Shown: positions 42,910 to 52,445, numbered from the stretch's first letter. The stretch: DNA of 64,000 bases from Rufibacter radiotolerans (GCF_001078055.1 NZ_CP010777.1:3129001-3193000); one strand, 5' to 3'. The notes: generated from the letters alone by a model not told the origin. A program made the numbers and translations.

Positions 42910-44205
42910 TTAACGCCCCCACCTGATTAGCCCATTGAACCACTTCTGCCAGGGTCCCCATGCCAGCACCACCGTCAGGAAAAACGGTAGCAGCGGCGCG
43001 CGGTACCTGAACAGGGTTCCCAGGTTGGGCGTGGGCAACGAAACCAATACCGCCCCGATGAAAAAGAAAACAAGCAATACCACTAAGAAACCCGGCAGAC
43101 GAGGCCATCGTTTCTGGTACAATAGATACCCTATAGTTATGCTCACCAATACCAGTAAAAGTAAATTCTCCAACCCTGCCAATTTGTAGAACAACGGCGT
43201 TGGTTCCCATACAAAGGGCCGGAACAGCATCTGGAACACCGCCTCAGGAGAATATCTTATAAAAGACCAAACATTCGCATCTAACCCCGGGAGCAGCAAC
43301 AGCGGTTTGGTGGGATCAGACTTGGCCAGCAGATTGGTGTAATTCCAGACAATATGCTGCACAAAAAAATCTAGGTTGAAGGTGGGGTGCGCAAAGGAAG
43401 CCACAAAGCCCCCGGTCAGCAGTAGCATACCCCAGACTAGTAATTGCCTCCCCTTCGGCTGCAGCCATTTTACTTGCTTCGTTAGCCATTGCATGAATAG
43501 CCAGGAGAAAAGCAGCACCAATACCACCGCAGCCAAAAAGAACTTGATTTTCCAGAGCAGGTAGATGCTGGCCAGCAAAAGGATGCTATTATGCAGATTG
43601 ACCGCTTTCTCTTTGGCTTGTCCTAATTGCAACACCAACCCTATGGTGAGGCAAAGACTGCCCATAAATACACTGTCTTTGGAGACACCTCCTGTCCAGA
43701 AAACCACCGAGGGGAAAAACAGAAAAGCGATGACCGCTGCGGTGCTATACTCTGGAAAATACCGCTGCAACTTGTCTACCAGGTACCAACATCCCCAGAA
43801 ACTGAACAAGGAGAGATACAAACCGCTGCCCCAGAAGGAACTACCGGTCAGGAAATGGAGGAGGCTCAGTAGTTTCACGAAGAAGAAGGAGTTGGAATAC
43901 CCCGGCCACCGGGAAAACCCGATGGGCATATCTCCTAGCTCATTGAAAAGCAGTAAGCGTATATATTGATTTGGATCTTCCTGGGCTGCTGCGTTTACCG
44001 CACTTGCCTGTTGATGGAACAACCCCATGTCTCCGCCGCCAAAGTATTCTAAGTAGATATACCCTAACAAAAAGCCACCGACTAACTTCAGAAACAGTGC
44101 GGGCCAGAAGAAACGCCGCAAGGCTTGGCTCTGCCGGGCCTGGGACCAAAGTAGATACACCAACAGAAAGAAGAAAGGAAGATGCAGCCTGGTCAGTAGG
44201 TTCAT
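42910..44205 (-). CDS. Polytopic membrane protein, glycosyltransferase-like
   Basis: About 431 residues from the ATG at 44205 (MNLLTRLHLPFFF), which overlaps the upstream stop as ATGA; the frame extends 54 bases up. Ten or so hydrophobic helices; an acidic GGGDMGLFHQ motif in the first large loop and FWTGGVSKDSVFMGSLCL are reminiscent of GT-C or EpsG/Wzy-like enzymes, but no diagnostic motif is certain. Translationally coupled to the DUF2851 gene. Confidence 0.65.
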   Translation of the reverse strand: MNLLTRLHLPFFFLLVYLLWSQARQSQALRRFFWPALFLKLVGGFLLGYIYLEYFGGGDMGLFHQQASAVNAAAQEDPNQYIRLLLFNELGDMPIGFSRWPGYSNSFFFVKLLSLLHFLTGSSFWGSGLYLSLFSFWGCWYLVDKLQRYFPEYSTAAVIAFLFFPSVVFWTGGVSKDSVFMGSLCLTIGLVLQLGQAKEKAVNLHNSILLLASIYLLWKIKFFLAAVVLVLLFSWLFMQWLTKQVKWLQPKGRQLLVWGMLLLTGGFVASFAHPTFNLDFFVQHIVWNYTNLLAKSDPTKPLLLLPGLDANVWSFIRYSPEAVFQMLFRPFVWEPTPLFYKLAGLENLLLLVLVSITIGYLLYQKRWPRLPGFLVVLLVFFFIGAVLVSLPTPNLGTLFRYRAPLLPFFLTVVLAWGPWQKWFNGLIRWGR

Positions 44206-45497
44206 GCGGGTGATAGGTTCTGTTTCAGCAGGCGGTGCCCGATGCTGCAATGTAAGCATTTCTTGGGAGCACAGTAATTTTGGTACAGCCCCAGCAAGGC
44301 CTGGGAGTCGGCGGCGCAGGTGTGCGGGAAGCCAAGCCCGGTATAAATCCGCGTGATTTTGTTCTGTTCCTTGACCAGGCGTTCCAGCAGGGTCACGGCT
44401 TTTTCCTGATAGCCGTCATTGCCCTGCAGCCGGCTGTAGGCGACCAGCAAAGGAGCCACCACATTAATCAACAGCCCCTGAATGCTATCGTCTCCAATTC
44501 TCTGGTAAAGCTGGGCCGAAGTTCTTCCGGGTGCATAGTGCTCTTGCCAATAAGCCGGCGGGGATTGTCTGAAATAAGTAAAGTAATCCTCCAGGTTATC
44601 GCAGGCCACCAGGTCTGCCCATAAGTGATGATGCGCCTGCAGTACGGCCAACCATTGCCCTACCCGAATGGCCGGGAAATTAGCGGGCCTCAGCCGAAGG
44701 TAATTCCAGGCGCTCTGGGGCAGCGGGGCCGACAAGCTATGTTTCTGGGTGAGGTATTGATGTTCTTTTTCCAGTTCCTGCAAATAAGCAACCTGCTCCT
44801 CCAGCGAAACTAACAAACCAGCCTGCCCAAATACCAAAGCCTCTAGTTGTTTGGGAACGTGCCGGTACCGGTTTATCAGAGAAAGCGGCAACACCTGCGT
44901 GAGTTGAGAAAAACCCTGTTGGTTGATCTTGAACCCGAAGCCGGCGGCCATGGTCTGGTACACCGTACTTTCCCAATCTTGCCGGGTTTGGGTGAGGCGC
45001 TCCTGAACAAGGTCGGCTTTCAGTTGCAGCCTTTCCAGCAGGGTCTTCTCCATCATGGCCGACTTATAGATACTGTCCACCCGCGGGACCTGCGCGGCGC
45101 ACGGGATCTCTTCCTGGCTCCAGAGCAATTCCTGGTACTGGGCCTGCAAGGACAAATCCACGCGGCCTTTCAGCTCCAGGGTAGGCATAAGTGTCCCTTC
45201 CTCCCGTTGCACGGACTCGTCTTCTTCCCACACCACATGCAATACCACCTGGTTGTATTTAGCGTCCTGCTGGTGCCTGTGCCGTTGCCAGTCAGAGGTC
45301 AGTAAGTGCAGTTCCACACTTCCCACCCACTCCGTATCCCCTAGTAATATGCGGGCATTAGAAAAGTCTGGCCCGGCATCTGACCGGTTGTAGAGGCCAG
45401 GCGTCCTGACTACTATTTCCTCGCCGGCGGTAGTACGCAGGTTATCTTTCAGGAAGTATTGGTATTGCCAGACGTAGTGGAGGAAATCTTCTTTCAT
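44202..45497 (-). CDS. DUF2851-family protein
   Basis: 431 residues of a family found almost only in Bacteroidota. Features: LHYVWQYQYF near the start, VRTPGLYNRSDAGPDFSNARI, VGSVELHLLTSDW, NQVVLHVVW (a nuclease-like beta core with D, E, H residues, by eye) and a Cys cluster at the C-terminus (CAPKKCLHCSIG). Function unknown. An 18-bp hairpin ends 3 bases before the start codon. Confidence 0.85.
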   Translation of the reverse strand: MKEDFLHYVWQYQYFLKDNLRTTAGEEIVVRTPGLYNRSDAGPDFSNARILLGDTEWVGSVELHLLTSDWQRHRHQQDAKYNQVVLHVVWEEDESVQREEGTLMPTLELKGRVDLSLQAQYQELLWSQEEIPCAAQVPRVDSIYKSAMMEKTLLERLQLKADLVQERLTQTRQDWESTVYQTMAAGFGFKINQQGFSQLTQVLPLSLINRYRHVPKQLEALVFGQAGLLVSLEEQVAYLQELEKEHQYLTQKHSLSAPLPQSAWNYLRLRPANFPAIRVGQWLAVLQAHHHLWADLVACDNLEDYFTYFRQSPPAYWQEHYAPGRTSAQLYQRIGDDSIQGLLINVVAPLLVAYSRLQGNDGYQEKAVTLLERLVKEQNKITRIYTGLGFPHTCAADSQALLGLYQNYCAPKKCLHCSIGHRLLKQNLSPA

Positions 45498-45499
45498 GC

Positions 45500-45566
45500 A
45501 AACAGAAACAGCCTTTCTCGTATCCAGTGCTTCTACGCAAGAGACCGGGAAAGGCTGTTTCTGTTT
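45500..45566 (-). terminator. Long hairpin between pyrF and the DUF2851 gene
   Basis: Perfect 18-bp stem (45500-45517 with 45549-45566), 31-base loop, abutting the DUF2851 ATG. It may end pyrF transcription or control the downstream start; the T-run is weak. Confidence 0.6.
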
Positions 45567-45597
45567 TAGGGCTCGTTTTCCGGGAAACAGGCCCGAA
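45562..45597 (+). repeat. Family A palindrome, copy 22
   Basis: TGTTTTAGGGCTCGTTTTC and GAAACAGGCCCGAA; overlaps the neighbouring hairpin by 5 bases. Confidence 0.7.
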
Positions 45598-45624
45598 TAA
45601 CTAAACTTCAGGCTGCAGACATTT

Positions 45625-46455
45625 CTATTTCGGCAGGTACTCGTTCAGGTAGCGTTCCATTTGCTGTTGCACGGCCATAGCGGCGGCCCGGGCTTTCTCC
45701 GCGAAGTCTTCGCCCTGCGACGCGTAGATGATCTGGCGGGAAGAATTCACCAAGAGGCCACACTGGCGGTTCATGCCGAATCGGGAGATTTCCTCCAGGC
45801 TTCCGCCTTGCGCGCCTACGCCGGGCACCAGCAGGAAATGGTCTGGCGCGATTTCCCGTACCCGTTCAATATAGTCATGGCGGGTGGCGCCAATCACGTA
45901 CATCATATTCTCGGCGGAACCCCATTTCTGGCTGTCTTTGAGTACTTTCTCAAATAGGAAATAAGACTTGCCCTCAGACACCACGCTCAGCAACTGAAAA
46001 TCGTCATGGCCGGGGTTAGAGGTAAGGGCCAGCAGGATTACCCATTTATTGGGGAACTGCAGGAAAGGGGTCACGGAGTCTATGCCCATATACGGGGCCA
46101 CCGTGAGGGCATCAAAGTCCATCTGCTCAAAAAAGGCGCGCGCGTACAGTTCTGAGGTATTCCCTATGTCTCCTCGCTTGGCATCGGCAATAGCGAAAAT
46201 ATTCTCCGGGATCACGGACAACGTACGGTCCAGGCTCACCCAGCCTTTGGGGCCGTGTGCCTCATAGAACGCGATGTTGGGTTTGTAGGCCACGCACAGG
46301 TCCTGGGTGGCTTCAATGATCTGGCGGTTAAACTCAAAGATAGGGTCTTCCAACTGCAGCAGGTGCGGCGGGATTTTTTTCAGATCTGTGTCTAGCCCAA
46401 TGCATAGGTAAGAGCGCTTGCGCTGAATCTGTTCAAATAACTGGTCTCTGGTCAT
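45625..46455 (-). CDS. pyrF: Orotidine 5'-phosphate decarboxylase
   Basis: Makes UMP from OMP. 276 residues, the longer type-2 form. [29 protein letters not shown], and [16 protein letters not shown] with the catalytic Asp-x-Lys-x-x-Asp; later PGVGAQGG for phosphate binding. pyrD lies ~3.5 kb away on the same strand, separated by lolA-ftsK. Confidence 0.97.
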   Translation of the reverse strand: MTRDQLFEQIQRKRSYLCIGLDTDLKKIPPHLLQLEDPIFEFNRQIIEATQDLCVAYKPNIAFYEAHGPKGWVSLDRTLSVIPENIFAIADAKRGDIGNTSELYARAFFEQMDFDALTVAPYMGIDSVTPFLQFPNKWVILLALTSNPGHDDFQLLSVVSEGKSYFLFEKVLKDSQKWGSAENMMYVIGATRHDYIERVREIAPDHFLLVPGVGAQGGSLEEISRFGMNRQCGLLVNSSRQIIYASQGEDFAEKARAAAMAVQQQMERYLNEYLPK

Positions 46456-46479
46456 GGGAATTTCAATCAGGTGCTACCG

Positions 46480-46487
46480 CAAATCTA
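46480..46487 (-). promoter_or_regulatory. Putative -7 box of pyrF
   Basis: Minus strand TAGATTTG (TAnnTTTG), 25 bases upstream of the pyrF ATG, directly beside a family A palindrome that occupies the -33 region. Confidence 0.5.
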
Positions 46488-46490
46488 ACC

Positions 46491-46528
46491 TGTTTTTGGC
46501 TCGTTTTCTGAAAAAAAGGTCAAAAACA
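46491..46528. repeat. Family A palindrome, copy 23
   Basis: TGTTTTTGGCTCGTTTTC and AAAAAAAGGTCAAAAACA; between the lolA terminator and the pyrF promoter. Confidence 0.7.
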
Positions 46529-46529
46529 G

Positions 46530-46560
46530 AAAAGGCTCCCGCATTTCTGCAGGAGCCTTT
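46530..46560 (-). terminator. Terminator of ftsK-lolA
   Basis: 10-bp stem AAAAGGCTCC/GGAGCCTTT, then TTTTCTGTTTTTG on the minus strand. Confidence 0.82.
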
Positions 46561-46584
46561 CACTGATTGATAATTTGGTCAGTC

Positions 46585-47238
46585 CTAACGAAGGTCTACC
46601 ACTTTCACACCTTTGTATTTGCTCTTATCAAAAGCGAAATAGTTGTTCTCCAGGGGAGGATTGGCGGTAAACTTCTTCACCGAATAGGTGTAGCGGTTCC
46701 CGTTCTTGCGGAACATCTTCCAGGACTTGATGGAGTTGTCCTTCTTGCTGATGTGCAGCCTTACTTTGAACACCTGGTTATCGCGGTCATCCGGGGTCAG
46801 GTCCACTACGTGCACCGCTTCGCCGCCCACTTTCTCCTCGCCGGCATACACATAGCGGTAGCCTTTCTGATAGAGGGTGTAGATCTGGTTAGGCGTCATT
46901 TCCTGCTCTTCGGGGTCAAAGTCTGAGATGGTCACTTCGTTCTCCTTTTTCATGAAGGTCCAGATGGTGGCGCCGTTGTTGATGATCTCCTGCCCGGCCA
47001 CGGCCAGCCTGAATTTATTGCCGGCCACCGTGATATCGCCGTTGATGGACTCCTTCACCTTGGTGGAAGGACTTTCCAGCGTCTGGGTGAAAGAAACTTT
47101 AAAAGCATTCATGGCCTGGTACTTCTTGCTCATGGCATCCAGAATTTTCTGGGCCTGCGGGTCTTTCTGGGCGTTCTGCGCCTGGGCAAAAGGCACTACC
47201 AGCAAAAAGGCGAGCAGAAGGGAAAATATTCGTTTCAT
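46585..47238 (-). CDS. lolA: Outer-membrane lipoprotein carrier LolA-like
   Basis: 217 residues with signal peptide (MKRIFSLLLAFLLVVPFAQA). The unclosed-barrel LolA pattern is visible: LDAMSKKYQAMNAFKVSFTQTL, GDITVAGNKFRLAVAGQEIINNG, IWTFMKKENEVTI. It ferries lipoproteins across the periplasm. It follows ftsK by 40 bases, a common Bacteroidota arrangement. Bacteroidota LolA sequences are distant from E. coli, so the role is by family. Confidence 0.87.
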   Translation of the reverse strand: MKRIFSLLLAFLLVVPFAQAQNAQKDPQAQKILDAMSKKYQAMNAFKVSFTQTLESPSTKVKESINGDITVAGNKFRLAVAGQEIINNGATIWTFMKKENEVTISDFDPEEQEMTPNQIYTLYQKGYRYVYAGEEKVGGEAVHVVDLTPDDRDNQVFKVRLHISKKDNSIKSWKMFRKNGNRYTYSVKKFTANPPLENNYFAFDKSKYKGVKVVDLR

Positions 47239-47277
47239 GGGTTCTTATTTTGTTGAATGAAATGCAGTCATAGTATA

Positions 47278-49923
47278 CTACGGTTGCATGCTATTCAATA
47301 ACTGTTCCAAACTGTACTCATCCGGAATTAAAACTTCGCGGGCCTTGCTTCCCTCAAACGGGCCTACCACGCCGGCGGCCTCTAATTGGTCTATCAAACG
47401 TCCCGCGCGGTTATAGCCCAGTTTCAGGCGGCGCTGCAGTAAAGACGTGCTACCCTGCTGGTGCGTGACCACAATGCGGGCAGCTTCTTCAAACATGGCA
47501 TCCTTGTTACTAGGGTCAAACTCGGCTTTGTCATTGCCGCTTTCATCACCCACAAATTCCGGCAACAGATACGCATCTGAATAGCCCTGTTGTTCGCCAA
47601 TGAAATCACAGATGCGGTCCACCTCGGGGGTATCCACGAACGCGCACTGCACTCGTATCAAATCTGAACCTAATGAGAACAGCATGTCCCCCTGGCCAAT
47701 CAACTGATCGGCGCCGCCGGTATCCAGAATGGTACGGGAGTCAATCTTGGACGTTACCTTAAAGGAGATACGGGCCGGGAAGTTGGCCTTGATGATACCG
47801 GTGATCACGTTCACCGACGGACGCTGCGTAGCCACCACCAGGTGAATCCCGATGGCCCTGGCCAGCTGCGCCAGACGCGCGATAGGCGTTTCCACCTCTT
47901 TTCCGGCGGTCATCATCAAGTCGGCTAACTCATCAATTACCAGCACGATGTAGGGCATGAACTTGTGGCCCTTCTTGGGGTTGAGGCGGCGCTCCACAAA
48001 CTTAAGGTTGTACTCCTTCAGGTTACGGCAACCGGCGTCTTTGAGGAGGTCATAGCGCTGGTCCATCTCCATGCAGAGCGAGTTGAGCGTGTTCACTACC
48101 TTTTTGGTGTCGGTGATGATGGCCTCGTCGGTATCGGGTAGTTTGGCCAGGAAGTGGCGCTCAATCTTGTTGAACAACGATAACTCCACCTTTTTAGGAT
48201 CCACCAGCACAAACTTCAATTGCGACGGGTGGCGCTTGTACAGCAAAGAAGTCAAAATAGCGTTCAGACCCACTGATTTACCCTGACCCGTGGCACCCGC
48301 CATGAGTAAGTGGGGCATTTTGGCAAGATCGGTGATAAAGACCTCATTGGTGATGGTTTTCCCGAAGGCGATAGGCAGTTCCATCTCGCTCTTCATGAAC
48401 TTCTCAGTGCTCAGAATGGATTTGATGGACACCATCTCCTTTTTCTTGTTGGGCACCTCAATACCAATTGTTCCCTTGCCCGGGATGGGCGCAATGATCC
48501 GGATACCCAGGGCGGCTAAGCTCAGGGCGATGTCGTCTTCCAGGCTCTTGATTTTGGAGATCCGCACGCCGGCTTCGGGTACAATCTCATACAGGGTCAC
48601 GGTGGGCCCGATGGTGGCTTTAATGGAAGCAATCCCAATGCTGTAATTGCCCAGGGTCTCTACAATCTTGTCTTTGTTAGCTTCCAGCTCTTCTTTAGTC
48701 ACTTGTACCTTGCCCACGCCGTAGTCGGTGAGCAGGTCAATGGAGGGGTATTGGTAGCGCGGCAGGTCTAGCGTTGGGTCATAATTCTCGCTCACCAGCG
48801 TGTCGGCCTCTTCTTCCAAAGGAACCTTGGCAATGGCCAGTTCTACTTCCTCTTCCTCCTCGTCTTCAAAATCGTCCTCCAGCAGCACGTCTTCGTCCTG
48901 CTCTACTTCCAGGGCTAAGGAAGGGGTGCTTACTCTAGGGGTAACCGGTAATTCATTGACGGCAAATAATTCGTCCTCCGGCTCTTCTTCCTCCAGCAGT
49001 TCATCTTCATCATAATACTCTTCCTCCTCCTCCTGCTCTTCCTGGTTCTGCAGCGCGAACGGCGCCGGGTAAATGGTTTCCTCTTCCTCTTCTTGCTGGG
49101 CGGCAAACGAGCCTGATGGATTAGTCATGTGGTTCATGCCCGCCATGGACGGCGAGGCATAGACACCGGATTCAGCTCTGTCTTCCGCGGCAACAGCGGG
49201 AGCAGCAGAAGGCCGGGCAATGCGAGGACGGTTAAGCGTAGTGATATTGAAGAAGAACATCACAAAGGCAATGAGCGCAAAGGCCAGCAGCAGACCGGTT
49301 CCCCAACCCAGCAGGCTTTGGAGCCACAGGGCAGATTCATAACCAATGGCGCCGCTCATAAACCCGAAATCGGCGGCCGAACTGTTCATGAGCACCAGGT
49401 ACCCGGCAGTCACGCAACCCCACAACAGCCCGAAGAGGCAAAGGGTCATGACCGATGAGAAAGTGATGGTGGTGCGCCGGAACACAATCCGGTATCCTAT
49501 GTAGAAAATGATGGGCACAAAAAAGAAGGAGGCAACCCCAAACCAGCGGTTAATGAAGTAGTCTGACACCCAGGCCCCAAACAGACCCAGCCAGTTCTCA
49601 GACTCCAGGCCGGCGGCTTTCACGTCCTCGGTGGTCACCGATTCCACAATGCTCTGGTCTGCGGCACCCGTGAACAGGAACGAGACAAAGGCAATGGTCA
49701 GGTACAGCGAAGAAAGCAGGAAGAAAAACCCGATGAACAGCTGCAGCCGTCGGTCTTTGAAAAAAGTGAAAGATAGTTGCGGGGTCTGGAAAGGTTTCCT
49801 AGGTGCTTTCGGCTCTTTGGGGGCTTTTGTTTCCGTTCTTCCCTTCGGTTCATTCTGCGTGCGGGGCGTATTCTTTGGCCGCGGACCAGTCCCTACTTCC
49901 CGTTTATATGTGTTCGTTGCCAT
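47278..49923 (-). CDS. ftsK: FtsK/SpoIIIE DNA translocase
   Basis: Septum-anchored motor that clears chromosome ends at division. The ATG at 49923 (MATNTYKREV) is preferred: it follows a TAGATTTG promoter and a GGAGA; the frame above it starts with TTG. About 881 residues: four membrane helices (about 70-220), a very acidic linker (about 285-375, runs of E and D), the RecA-like motor with Walker A GATGQGKSVG, and a C-terminal winged-helix gamma domain (SLLQRRLKLGYNRAGRLIDQLE), which reads the polarised KOPS sequence in known FtsK. Confidence 0.96.
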   Translation of the reverse strand: MATNTYKREVGTGPRPKNTPRTQNEPKGRTETKAPKEPKAPRKPFQTPQLSFTFFKDRRLQLFIGFFFLLSSLYLTIAFVSFLFTGAADQSIVESVTTEDVKAAGLESENWLGLFGAWVSDYFINRWFGVASFFFVPIIFYIGYRIVFRRTTITFSSVMTLCLFGLLWGCVTAGYLVLMNSSAADFGFMSGAIGYESALWLQSLLGWGTGLLLAFALIAFVMFFFNITTLNRPRIARPSAAPAVAAEDRAESGVYASPSMAGMNHMTNPSGSFAAQQEEEEETIYPAPFALQNQEEQEEEEEYYDEDELLEEEEPEDELFAVNELPVTPRVSTPSLALEVEQDEDVLLEDDFEDEEEEEVELAIAKVPLEEEADTLVSENYDPTLDLPRYQYPSIDLLTDYGVGKVQVTKEELEANKDKIVETLGNYSIGIASIKATIGPTVTLYEIVPEAGVRISKIKSLEDDIALSLAALGIRIIAPIPGKGTIGIEVPNKKKEMVSIKSILSTEKFMKSEMELPIAFGKTITNEVFITDLAKMPHLLMAGATGQGKSVGLNAILTSLLYKRHPSQLKFVLVDPKKVELSLFNKIERHFLAKLPDTDEAIITDTKKVVNTLNSLCMEMDQRYDLLKDAGCRNLKEYNLKFVERRLNPKKGHKFMPYIVLVIDELADLMMTAGKEVETPIARLAQLARAIGIHLVVATQRPSVNVITGIIKANFPARISFKVTSKIDSRTILDTGGADQLIGQGDMLFSLGSDLIRVQCAFVDTPEVDRICDFIGEQQGYSDAYLLPEFVGDESGNDKAEFDPSNKDAMFEEAARIVVTHQQGSTSLLQRRLKLGYNRAGRLIDQLEAAGVVGPFEGSKAREVLIPDEYSLEQLLNSMQP

Positions 49924-49938
49924 GCTGTCTCCAAACTT

Positions 49939-49946
49939 CAAATCTA
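49939..49946 (-). promoter_or_regulatory. Putative -7 box of ftsK
   Basis: Minus strand TAGATTTG, 16 bases upstream of the chosen ATG; supports the 49923 start over the upstream TTG. Confidence 0.5.
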
Positions 49947-50007
49947 CACTATTCCGTTCAATAAGCCTTGAACATTTTGGCAGTATATGGTTTATAAAAT
50001 ATAGTAT

Positions 50008-51030
50008 TTACTTCAGCAGGCGCTGGTTAATCTGCTTTATCAAACCCGGCCCCTCGTAAATGAAACCGGTGTACAATTGCACTAAATCGGCCCCGGCCGA
50101 AAGCTTGTCCAGCGCGTCCTGCGGGTTCATGATGCCGCCCACGCCTATTATTCTTACTTCCTCAGGCAACTGCTGGCGTAGGTACCGTACTACCTCAGTA
50201 GAGGCATGGGTCAAGGGTTTTCCGCTCAGGCCGCCGGCGCCAATCTGGGCAATGCGCTCCGGAGAGGTGGTCAGCCCGGCCCGGCTAATGGTGGTGTTGG
50301 TGGCGATGACCCCAGAAAGCTGGGTCTGGACGGCAATCTCCACAATGTCATCCAGCTGCGCCTGGTTCAGGTCGGGGGCAATTTTCAGGAGCAGGGGCTT
50401 GGCTTTGCCCTGGTTGCGGTTCTGCAGGTTGCTCAGCAGGTCCAGAAGCGGTTCCTTTTCCTGCAGAGCCCGCAGGTCTGGGGTATTGGGCGAGCTCACG
50501 TTTACCACAAAATAATCTACCACGTCATAGAGCGCATCAAAGCAATACAGGTAATCCTGCAGGGCCTGCTCATTGGGCGTGACCTTGTTCTTGCCAATGT
50601 TGCCGCCCACTATCACGTTACTCTTCCGGCTCCGCAGGCGCTCCACGGCTTTGTCTACGCCCTCATTGTTGAAGCCCATGCGGTTGATGATGGCGCCGTC
50701 TTGCGGCAACCGGAACAGGCGCGGCTTTGGGTTCCCCTCCTGGGCCTTGGGGGTAAGCGTGCCAATCTCAATAAACCCAAACCCCAGCTCCGCGAACTCA
50801 TCAATCATGCGGGCGTCTTTGTCAAAGCCGGCGGCCAGCCCCACGGGATTAGGGAACGTCAGCCCAAACACCTTCCGCTCCAGCCGCGGGTCCGTTACCT
50901 GAAACAGGCTCTTGCTGATAGACTTGGCCAGTGGCAGGTGGTAGGCACTTTTTAAGGCAGCGGTGGTGAGGTGGTGGACCTTTTCAGGGTCAAGTTTAAA
51001 CAGCAGCGGTCTGAGGAGTTCTTTATACAC
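50008..51030 (-). CDS. pyrD: Dihydroorotate dehydrogenase (quinone)
   Basis: Fourth step of pyrimidine synthesis, class 2 (membrane-linked, quinone-using). 340 residues: an N-terminal helical quinone tunnel (1-40), then the FMN barrel with [29 protein letters not shown] (catalytic Ser), KIAPDL, and IGVGGI near the end. Confidence 0.97.
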   Translation of the reverse strand: MYKELLRPLLFKLDPEKVHHLTTAALKSAYHLPLAKSISKSLFQVTDPRLERKVFGLTFPNPVGLAAGFDKDARMIDEFAELGFGFIEIGTLTPKAQEGNPKPRLFRLPQDGAIINRMGFNNEGVDKAVERLRSRKSNVIVGGNIGKNKVTPNEQALQDYLYCFDALYDVVDYFVVNVSSPNTPDLRALQEKEPLLDLLSNLQNRNQGKAKPLLLKIAPDLNQAQLDDIVEIAVQTQLSGVIATNTTISRAGLTTSPERIAQIGAGGLSGKPLTHASTEVVRYLRQQLPEEVRIIGVGGIMNPQDALDKLSAGADLVQLYTGFIYEGPGLIKQINQRLLK

Positions 51031-51047
51031 GGTGGCAAGGGTTTAGG

Positions 51048-51055
51048 CAAAGATA
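51048..51055 (-). promoter_or_regulatory. Putative -7 box of pyrD
   Basis: Minus strand TATCTTTG, 18 bases upstream of the pyrD ATG. Confidence 0.55.
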
Positions 51056-51229
51056 AAAAATACCCGGGTTCTACCTGCCTTTCGTGTAATCTTGCGGACG
51101 CTCTTCCAATATTAAACACTTAACCGCGTTACTCTTACAGTGGCAGACTAAAATGATTCATATACTTTTTGTAGAATACTGCAAAAGGCACGAACTTTGC
51201 TACATCTTGGTAAATTTAGGAAGAGGACG

Positions 51230-51748
51230 ATGGTAGAGTTATTGAATTCAAAGTTGGAGGTTACCTGGTCAGCCGAGGAGAAAACGATTTTAGATGCCGC
51301 CGTGGCCCTGGCCGAAGAAAGCCACCAGCCTACTTTTATAAGGGACGTGCTGCTTTTCCTGTATCAGCATTCCCGGGCCAAATTCATCCTTGTCAGCCGG
51401 AAAGGGCCTCAACCAGAGGAAATGACCAGTCTGGGGCTGTTAGTGGATGGCACCTTAACCTTTGAGCAAATTACCTATTCCCTTGCAGGCACCCCCTGTG
51501 AGTTGGTCCAGAAGCACGAGATCTGCTACTTCCCCAGAGATACCCAAGCCCTCTTCCCCACCGATGAGTACCTGAGCCTTTATGGCATTGACAGTTATTT
51601 TGGGGCTCCGCTCCTGAATGCAACTGGGGAGGTTACCGGCCTGGTAACCCTCATGCATCAGGAACCGCTGGCCAACCCTACCCTTATTGAACTCATTCTC
51701 AGTATTCTATCTCCTCCGCTAGAGGAGTTGTTAGAAGCATCTGCGTAA
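51230..51748 (+). CDS. GAF-like sensory protein
   Basis: About 172 residues from the ATG at 51230 (MVELLNSKLEVTW), preceded by GAGGAC; a start 33 bases up is less likely. Pattern consistent with one GAF domain: FIRDVLLFLYQHSRAKFILVSR, a hinge, YGIDSYFGAPLLNATGEVTGLVTLMHQEPL. No output domain. The ligand is unknown. The zinc-ribbon gene follows 9 bases downstream, so they probably share a transcript. Confidence 0.7.
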   Translation: MVELLNSKLEVTWSAEEKTILDAAVALAEESHQPTFIRDVLLFLYQHSRAKFILVSRKGPQPEEMTSLGLLVDGTLTFEQITYSLAGTPCELVQKHEICYFPRDTQALFPTDEYLSLYGIDSYFGAPLLNATGEVTGLVTLMHQEPLANPTLIELILSILSPPLEELLEASA

Positions 51749-51757
51749 CCTACGTCT

Positions 51758-52054
51758 ATGAAAGCCAGCAAAAAGTGCCCCCACTGCGCCCAATGGTCTG
51801 TCTGGCAAAGAAACCCTACGGACCGGTGTGAGCATTGCCACAACCTGCTGGACCCCGCCGCCGCGGAACGCCTCAAAGCCCAGGCGCAACGCAAGACCGA
51901 GGAGAACAACCGCTTTACGGTAGACTTCATTCAGATAGACCCGCAAGACTCTGCCTTCACCAAGTTCTATAAAGGGATTGGGCTTGGCTTTCAGTTGGCG
52001 TTTGTGGGCATTATGTCTTTTATCTTATGGCTCATCGCGCTGCTGGCCGGTTAA
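51758..52054 (+). CDS. Small zinc-ribbon membrane protein
   Basis: 98 residues: CPHC at 7-10 and CEHC at 24-27 form a rubredoxin-type zinc ribbon, a charged helix follows (AAERLKAQAQRKTEENNRF), and the last ~25 residues are one membrane helix. Tail-anchored topology with the ribbon in the cytosol is likely. Family unknown to me. Its end overlaps the next gene by 28 bases. Confidence 0.75.
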   Translation: MKASKKCPHCAQWSVWQRNPTDRCEHCHNLLDPAAAERLKAQAQRKTEENNRFTVDFIQIDPQDSAFTKFYKGIGLGFQLAFVGIMSFILWLIALLAG

Positions 52055-52398
52055 GCTGGGCCACCTTTACTCCCCTTTTCTGGGTTCTGGCCGCCCTGTA
52101 CTTGGGCCACCGTATTTTAGCCTGGCTGTCCGTTCCGCGGGCTTCCTGGGTGCGGCATTACCTGGACGACCTCCTTTGCCTGCCCCTTCTCCTCACCGTC
52201 ACCCTTTTTTTCATGCGGGCACTTTTCGGCCCCGCCGTGCGGTTTACCAACTACCAGGTGGCTTTTGCGGTAGTTTATGTGGCTTTGGCCTTTGAGGTTT
52301 TCTTCCCGCTGTTCCTGCCCCGCTACACCCCAGATCTTTGGGACGTAGTGCTGTACGCCATAGGAGGTTTTATTTTCTACCGCTTTTTGAATAAGTAA
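52027..52398 (+). CDS. Small integral membrane protein, unknown
   Basis: 123 residues with about four hydrophobic helices (LFWVLAALYLGHRIL; LLCLPLLLTVTLFFMRALFG; VAFAVVYVALAFEVFFPLFL; VVLYAIGGFIFYRFLNK). A similar small family in Bacteroidota carries the unproven name magnesium citrate secondary transporter. The start inside the previous gene suggests coupled translation. Confidence 0.7.
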   Translation: MAHRAAGRLSWATFTPLFWVLAALYLGHRILAWLSVPRASWVRHYLDDLLCLPLLLTVTLFFMRALFGPAVRFTNYQVAFAVVYVALAFEVFFPLFLPRYTPDLWDVVLYAIGGFIFYRFLNK

Positions 52399-52407
52399 CC
52401 CGTGGGC

Positions 52408-52445
52408 TGTTTTAGGGCTGTTTCCGTAAAAACAGGCCCAAAACG
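52408..52445 (+). repeat. Family A palindrome, copy 24
   Basis: TGTTTTAGGGCTGTTTCC and AAAAACAGGCCCAAAACG, 10 bases after the membrane protein stop. Confidence 0.82.
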
